Made by a program: the position numbers and the translations under genes
The notes under the pieces: model-generated
Database searches by the model: none
The model's input: the letters and a program-made list of their open reading frames with translations, nothing else
Told to the model about the DNA's origin: nothing
In this document: in pieces, positions 59,630 to 64,000 of the stretch
Position numbering within the stretch: position 1 is the first letter of the stretch
How the letters are laid out: every line of letters begins with the position of its first letter
NCBI GenBank assembly: GCA_020060765.1
Contig: JAGUZQ010000093.1
Span: 1-64,000, forward strand
DNA length: 64,000 nt
Direction of reading: 5' to 3'
Source of the DNA: Planctomycetota bacterium
GTDB taxonomy: Bacteria > Planctomycetota > SZUA-567

Positions 59630-61321
59630 ATGCTGGAAGAACTGTATCTGGAAAATTACGTGCTGTTCGAACAGGCGTCGCTGCGCTTTTCGCGCGGGTT
59701 CAACATCATCTCCGGCGAAACCGGCGCGGGCAAAAGCCTGCTCGCGGGCGCTATCGGCCTCGCCCTGGGCGAACGCGCCGCCGCCGAAGTGATCCGCTCC
59801 GGCACCGACAAGGCCGTTATCTCGGCGGTGTTTTCCCTGCCGGATAATTTCGACAAAAGAGTATTAGCAGAAACCGGCATCGAACCGGACGGCGAGGGAA
59901 AACTGGTGTTCGAGCGCGTCCTGCGGCGCGACGGCCCCAGCCGCCTGTCGGTCAATGGCCGCCCCGCTACCGCCGCCGCGGCACGGGAACTGTCGGTGCA
60001 TCTGCTGGACATCGCCGCGCAGAACGAATACACCCGCCTGGTGGAAAGTTCGTATCAGCGCGAGCTGCTGGACAAATACGGCAAATTGGAAAAACCTGCG
60101 GAGGAATTCGCGATAATTTTCCGGCAGGCGCTGTCGCTGCACAACCGATTGCAAGCGGGAGACGCGGAAAAGGCGCGGGTGCGGCGGCGACTGGAGGAGG
60201 TGCGCTACGAACTCGATCTGATCGCGCAAGCCGATTATGTTCCAGAGGAAGACGACAAACTGGAACACCGCATCTCCGCGCTGACCCACGCCGAAGCTTT
60301 GCAGGCGCTGGCTACTAAAGGCGAAGGGGTTCTCTACGAAAACGAGGGCGCGGTGCAGGATGTGCTGGGTTCTCTCCTGCGCGAAGCGGAGGACATGGCT
60401 GAATATAGTCCTGCGCTGAAGGAAGTGGCGGAAAACTTGGCCGAAGCCATCGACCGCGTCGAGGAAGCGGTGCGTGGTTTCCGCGAGGTCGGCGAAAGCG
60501 TGGAAGCGGCGGGCGACGAATTGGAGTCGCTGATCGAACGGGCGGAAATGCTGAAAAAACTCGCGCGGCGGCTGGACTGCGAAATTTCATCCCTGCCGGA
60601 AAAGGAAAAAGCCCTGCGCGAAGAAGAGGAAAACCTGTCGGGATGGGAGGCAGACACCGCCTCGGTGAAAAGGGAGTTGCTTTCGGCGCTGGCAAGGGCG
60701 GCGATGGCGGGCGCGAAACTGCTGGAAGCACGGAAAAAAACCGGGAAAAAGCTGGCGAAAGACGTTAACGCCGCGCTGGCGGATCTGGGCATGGAACAGG
60801 CAGGCTTTGCCGTCGAGTTCGCGCCGCTGTGGAAACAGGGCGACGAGCCGGAGGCGCTGGTGACGAAAGCCAACGCAGGCGGCCTGGAGGAGGTGCGGTT
60901 CCTGATTGCGCCCAACCCCGGCGAAGCGGCTTCGACCCTGGCGGAAACGGCTTCCGGAGGCGAGACTTCACGCACGATGCTGGCGATCAAATCAGCGTTG
61001 TCGGCTGCGCACTGTCCGCCGGTGCTTTTTTTCGACGAAGTGGACGCAGGCATCGGCGGGCGGCTGGGCGACAATGTGGGCGAAAAGATGAAGGCGCTTT
61101 CCGCCTCGCGGCAGGTGATTTCAATTACGCATCTGCCCCAGATCGCGGCCAAGGCCGACACTCATCTGAAGGTGGCGAAAAAGGTGAGCAAAGGTCGGAC
61201 GCTGGCGCTGGTGGAAGAACTGCAGGGCGAGGCGCGGGTGGAGGAAATCGCCCAGATGATCCGGGGCGAAGCCGCCACCGCCACTACCCGCCAGCAGGCG
61301 CGCGAAATGCTGGAAACCTGA
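59630..61321 (+). CDS. recN: DNA repair protein RecN
   Basis: The 563-residue SMC-like ATPase acts in double-strand break repair. It has Walker A GETGAGKS near residue 36, a long central coiled coil (about 170-380), the signature TASGGETSRTMLAIK and Walker B PVLFFDEVDAGIGG near the C-terminus. The length is normal for RecN. I start at the ATG at 59630, where the family N-terminus LEELYLENYVLFE begins; a GGAA stands upstream. It lies 19 bases after the isomerase gene. Confidence 0.95.
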   Translation: MLEELYLENYVLFEQASLRFSRGFNIISGETGAGKSLLAGAIGLALGERAAAEVIRSGTDKAVISAVFSLPDNFDKRVLAETGIEPDGEGKLVFERVLRRDGPSRLSVNGRPATAAAARELSVHLLDIAAQNEYTRLVESSYQRELLDKYGKLEKPAEEFAIIFRQALSLHNRLQAGDAEKARVRRRLEEVRYELDLIAQADYVPEEDDKLEHRISALTHAEALQALATKGEGVLYENEGAVQDVLGSLLREAEDMAEYSPALKEVAENLAEAIDRVEEAVRGFREVGESVEAAGDELESLIERAEMLKKLARRLDCEISSLPEKEKALREEEENLSGWEADTASVKRELLSALARAAMAGAKLLEARKKTGKKLAKDVNAALADLGMEQAGFAVEFAPLWKQGDEPEALVTKANAGGLEEVRFLIAPNPGEAASTLAETASGGETSRTMLAIKSALSAAHCPPVLFFDEVDAGIGGRLGDNVGEKMKALSASRQVISITHLPQIAAKADTHLKVAKKVSKGRTLALVEELQGEARVEEIAQMIRGEAATATTRQQAREMLET

Positions 61322-61331
61322 ATTCGGAAAG

Positions 61332-61376
61332 TAAAAAAAAACTCCCTTTCCCCCTCAAGCGGAGAAAAGGGAGTTG
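61332..61376 (-). terminator. terminator of the 314-residue secreted protein gene, possibly bidirectional
   Basis: AACTCCCTTT (61340-61349) pairs with AAAGGGAGTT (61366-61375). On the minus strand the stem is followed by a run of T, complementing the A run at 61333-61340. It may also end recN transcription. Confidence 0.8.
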
Positions 61377-61399
61377 GCGTGAGCGTCATAAACTCCGGA

Positions 61400-62344
61400 T
61401 CAATGTACTTTGAAGCATGCCTCCAGCGGGGATTTGGCCTCTATATTCAGACCCAACTCGAAAGTGTCGCGGCCAGTGTTCTTGCATACCACTAGGATAA
61501 TATTGTGCCCCTCGCGGAGTTCAAGCTTCATCTTGTCCTTGACCGGTTGTTCCTCGAAATTCAACGAAAACTTCTCCACTGTCTGCTCCAGCCCCTCGTC
61601 GTCCTTGCCGATGCTGAGCTTGACATCCACCTTCTGCGCTTTCGGAGATTTCAGATAGCTCCAGAAAACGACATACTTGTTGGCGGCAAAACTGTACCAG
61701 TAATTTCCGGTCTTCTTCTCGATAAAGGCGCTTTTCACCGCTGTTCCCAGCACTTTCGGCGCATAGCCGCACACGTCCCTCGAACTGAAATCAGTTTCCA
61801 GCGCCTTCAGGTCAGGGCTGTCAACGTTGTAAACCGAGTAAGCCTCGACCAGCGACCCTTCCGCTTTCTCGCACTGCGCCCATTTGCCGTCGCTGGGGGG
61901 GACAGCCATTTTCAAGCCCTGTTCGTGCAGCCCCTTCCAGGCGTCGTAGATTTTCTTCTTCGCGTCTAGTGCCTTTTTGTGCAGCGCTTCGTTATAGCCT
62001 TCCTTCCCTTTTTTAACGCCCTCGTCATACTCGATCTTGGTTATCGCCTGCAGAGTGTCGCAAGTGGCGTTACCCATGACTTCCAAGTAGGCGGCCTTGG
62101 ATTTTTCGTTCTTGTCCTTTTTCTTGCCCAACTTCTTTTCTATCTCGGCTGCGGTCGCGTCGTAGTCGGTCGAGAGTTTATCAATGGCTTCCTCGGGAGT
62201 AAGCTTTTTTTCCTCCTTTTCGTCCTTTTCGTCCTTTTCGTGTTTGACCTCCTCCCGCTTTTTTCTCGGTTCCCGCTTGACGGCGGCGAAAACAGGCGCG
62301 GACAGCAACAGCAGGGAAAGGGAAATCAGCAGGATTCTTTTCAT
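61400..62344 (-). CDS. secreted protein of unknown function with a lysine-rich N-terminal part
   Basis: The 314-residue protein has a signal peptide (residues 1-20) and then a highly charged Lys/Glu/Asp stretch to about 75. A helical region follows, then a C-terminal beta-rich domain (about 205-314) with YWYSFAANKYVVFWSYL and ELREGHNIILVVCKNTG, which reads like a ligand- or carbohydrate-binding fold. I do not recognise a family. The SD is not strong. It has its own terminator. Function unknown. Confidence 0.65.
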   Translation of the reverse strand: MKRILLISLSLLLLSAPVFAAVKREPRKKREEVKHEKDEKDEKEEKKLTPEEAIDKLSTDYDATAAEIEKKLGKKKDKNEKSKAAYLEVMGNATCDTLQAITKIEYDEGVKKGKEGYNEALHKKALDAKKKIYDAWKGLHEQGLKMAVPPSDGKWAQCEKAEGSLVEAYSVYNVDSPDLKALETDFSSRDVCGYAPKVLGTAVKSAFIEKKTGNYWYSFAANKYVVFWSYLKSPKAQKVDVKLSIGKDDEGLEQTVEKFSLNFEEQPVKDKMKLELREGHNIILVVCKNTGRDTFELGLNIEAKSPLEACFKVH

Positions 62345-62402
62345 GGCATGCCTCCGGAAAAAACGTCGAAAATATTATTCGGATAAAACATTATTGCATC
62401 GT

Positions 62403-63383
62403 TCATGCGGAAAAGTCCAGATATTTTTCCGGAACGAGATAGTTTTGCACGTAGTCGGCGACGCCCTCCTCCAGCGAAACAACCTCCTCGCAATATCCCG
62501 CTGCGCGTAGTTTCGCCATTTCCAGTTTCGTGAAATACTGGTATTGTCCGCGCAGGCTTTCCGGCATTTCGACGTACTCTATCCGAGGTTCCTTGCCTAA
62601 CGCGGCAAAGACGGCTTTCGCCAGATCGTTCCAACTGCGCGCCGTGCCTGCGCCGACGTTGAAGATACCGTTGATGTCGGGATGATCAACCAGGAACAGC
62701 GTCATCGCCACTGCGTCCTTGACGTAAACGAAGTCGCGCACCTGTTCGCCGTGAGCGTATTCCTCCCGGTAGGACTTGAACAGTCTCACCCGGCCGCAGT
62801 CGCGAATCTGCTGGAACGCCTGCACCACCATGCTGCGCATGTTGGCCTTGTGATATTCGTTGGGGCCGAAGACGTTGGAGTATTTCACCCCTGCGATCTC
62901 CCCCAGCAAACCTTCGCGTTTTGCCCAGGCGTCAAACAGTTGTTTGGAATAGCCGTACATATTGAGCGGTCTGAGCAGTTCGATGCCGTCCTCGTCATCG
63001 ACGTACCCGTGCTCGCCAGCGCCGTAGGTGGCGGCGCTGGACGCGTAAACAAACCGCACGCCGACCTGGACGCATGCGGAACAGAGTTCGCGGGTGTACT
63101 GGAAATTGTTGTCCATCAGGTAATCGGCGTCGCGCTCGGTGGTGCTGCTGCACGCGCCCAGATGGATCACCGCCTCGGTCGCGGAAGGAAGGGAGCCCAG
63201 GCAAAAGCTTTCGCGGAAATCATCCTTGTCCAGATAATCGGCATAGCGTAATCCCGCAAGGTTTTTCCATTTCATGCCGTCGCGCAGGCGGTCGACCACG
63301 AGTATGTCGTCGATTCCGCGCCGGTTAAGCTCCCACACGATCGCGCTGCCGATAAAACCCGCGCCGCCAGTGACGATAATCAT
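62403..63383 (-). CDS. hldD: ADP-L-glycero-D-manno-heptose 6-epimerase
   Basis: The 326-residue NAD(P)-dependent epimerase makes the heptose precursor of the LPS inner core, which indicates a Gram-negative outer membrane. It has the Rossmann motif TGGAGFIGS, the YGYSK catalytic pair (Tyr-x-x-x-Lys) and the subfamily stretch NVFGPNEYHKANMRSMV. I use the ATG at 63383, after GGGAG. It lies 10 bases from the next gene upstream, so it is probably second in an operon. Confidence 0.93.
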   Translation of the reverse strand: MIIVTGGAGFIGSAIVWELNRRGIDDILVVDRLRDGMKWKNLAGLRYADYLDKDDFRESFCLGSLPSATEAVIHLGACSSTTERDADYLMDNNFQYTRELCSACVQVGVRFVYASSAATYGAGEHGYVDDEDGIELLRPLNMYGYSKQLFDAWAKREGLLGEIAGVKYSNVFGPNEYHKANMRSMVVQAFQQIRDCGRVRLFKSYREEYAHGEQVRDFVYVKDAVAMTLFLVDHPDINGIFNVGAGTARSWNDLAKAVFAALGKEPRIEYVEMPESLRGQYQYFTKLEMAKLRAAGYCEEVVSLEEGVADYVQNYLVPEKYLDFSA

Positions 63384-63393
63384 GCTTCTCCCC

Positions 63394-63759
63394 TCAGGTA
63401 ATGATCTTGCTGCCGCCACCGAGAGCGCCGGGGGTGACGATTTTCGAAGCTTCCCGGCGTTGGTATTCCTTGACCTCCTCAATCATCTCCGCCACCGCGT
63501 CGCTGATGGCGGCGGGGAAATTGGCGATAGCCTCCTCCAGGGTCTTGCCCTCCAGTGGAGCGTTGATCGGCACCGGCCCTTGCGGTGACATGATGTGCGA
63601 TTGGCCCATGAACATCGGTTCGCGGGTCTTGTCGTCGCTGCCGTCGAGTTTGATCGGGCGCAGGCAGCGGATTTGCGCGACTTTCATATCGGTGTACGAT
63701 TCCTCGCGGTAGAGGTTCTTGACATCTACCGTCATTTCATTCATATCCATGGAACTCAT
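63394..63759 (-). CDS. small conserved cytoplasmic protein of unknown function
   Basis: The 121-residue acidic protein has no signal peptide. Its middle part (IRCLRPIKLDGSDD, MFMGQSHIMSPQGPVPI) and helical C-terminus look conserved, but I do not recognise a family. I start at the ATG at 63759, six bases after GGAGA. An ATG six codons earlier is possible. It lies just upstream of hldD, so a link to envelope sugar metabolism is possible but unproven. Confidence 0.6.
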   Translation of the reverse strand: MSSMDMNEMTVDVKNLYREESYTDMKVAQIRCLRPIKLDGSDDKTREPMFMGQSHIMSPQGPVPINAPLEGKTLEEAIANFPAAISDAVAEMIEEVKEYQRREASKIVTPGALGGGSKIIT

Positions 63760-63823
63760 CTTTTCTCCATTCGGCATATGAAATATGCCTTTGTGCTATT
63801 GTGTCGTGTAATTCAGCAAAAAC

Positions 63824-63866
63824 TTATGCCAGTCATTCCGCACATTCGCAGGCATGACTGGCATAA
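63824..63866. repeat. 13-bp inverted repeat before the FKBP-type gene end
   Basis: TTATGCCAGTCAT (63824-63836) and ATGACTGGCATAA (63854-63866) are perfect complements around a 17-base loop. The loop resembles a decayed copy of the ATTCCTGC/GCAGGAAT repeat. It could end transcription of the FKBP gene on the minus strand, but it has no T run. Confidence 0.5.
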
Positions 63867-63893
63867 ATACTGTCAACGCATATTTCCATGCTG

Positions 63894-64000
63894 CTATTTC
63901 ATGATTTCCAGCAATTCCACATCGAAAATAAGAACAGAGTTGGGGGGAATAATGCCGCTGGCGCTGTCGCCGTAACCCAGTTCAGAGGGAATGAACAGGC
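63894..64000 (-). CDS. FKBP-type peptidyl-prolyl isomerase, C-terminal end (partial)
   Basis: The last 107 bases on the minus strand encode [20 protein letters not shown] and then [14 protein letters not shown] and a stop at 63896-63894. This is the characteristic end of FKBP-type proline isomerases (PSELGYG, IPPN, L-x-F-D-V-E-L). The rest lies beyond the window. Such enzymes speed up proline-limited protein folding, in the periplasm or cytosol. Confidence 0.88.
   Translation of the reverse strand, partial: LFIPSELGYGDSASGIIPPNSVLIFDVELLEIMK

Noticed and set aside
1-64000. tRNA, rRNA or transposase genes
   Set aside because: I found no convincing tRNA arm motifs, ribosomal RNA or transposase/integrase domains by eye. 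A tRNA search program could still find a short tRNA that I missed.

Overview
The window looks like chromosomal DNA from a Gram-negative bacterium of the Planctomycetota-Verrucomicrobiota-Lentisphaerota group, most likely Lentisphaerota-like. The grounds are GC-rich genes in short operons, several type II secretion-style pseudopilins ([10 protein letters not shown]-termini) beside secreted glycosidases with CBM9-like domains, an ECF sigma factor of the type common in these phyla, secreted FG-GAP and DUF3352-like proteins, and an LPS heptose gene (hldD). I infer this from family content; no rRNA or tRNA is visible to confirm it.

Layout. 1-6.4 kb: a lone pseudopilin, then a minus-strand operon of an AbiEi-like winged-helix domain fused in frame to a pseudopilin, a DUF4091/GH-like lipoprotein and a CBM9-like secreted protein. 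6.8-11.2 kb: M17 aminopeptidase, then an AI-2E-type permease, a TonB-like and a MotA/ExbB-like protein. 11.7-14.8 kb: duplicated small membrane proteins, an HTH-membrane protein with a 45-bp tandem repeat, and an OmpA-like lipoprotein. 15-19.7 kb: an orphan MalK/UgpC-type ATPase and a large hybrid histidine kinase. 20-25.6 kb: an ECF sigma factor, an anti-sigma-like domain fused to a pseudopilin, a DUF1284 protein and a CBM9-GH20 glycosidase. 25.6-28.6 kb: a two-gene oxidoreductase operon divergent from an AraC-type regulator.

28.7-35.5 kb: an Rnf ion-translocating complex in the order E-A-B-(MORN/CAP protein)-C-D, with no RnfG in the window. 35.8-41.1 kb: an HtrA-like protease with FG-GAP repeats and a DUF3352-like secreted protein. 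41.2-50.9 kb: pyrE, an FHA-Ser/Thr kinase, a TatD-radical SAM fusion, a MntA/HepT toxin-antitoxin pair, ptsP and a zinc-ribbon/HEAT membrane protein. 52.8-54 kb: an AT-rich three-gene island bounded by 15-bp direct repeats. 54-64 kb: a DUF116-prenyl synthase, exbB-accA-pyrF, a sugar isomerase, recN, hldD and the end of an FKBP-type isomerase.

The most unusual theme is that two unrelated cytoplasmic regulatory domains (an AbiEi-like winged helix and an anti-sigma-like domain) are each joined to the N-terminus of a pseudopilin, and both fusions lie upstream of polysaccharide-degrading genes. Prepilin peptidase cuts such proteins on the cytoplasmic side, so it could release the regulator. This is an inference, but it can be tested.
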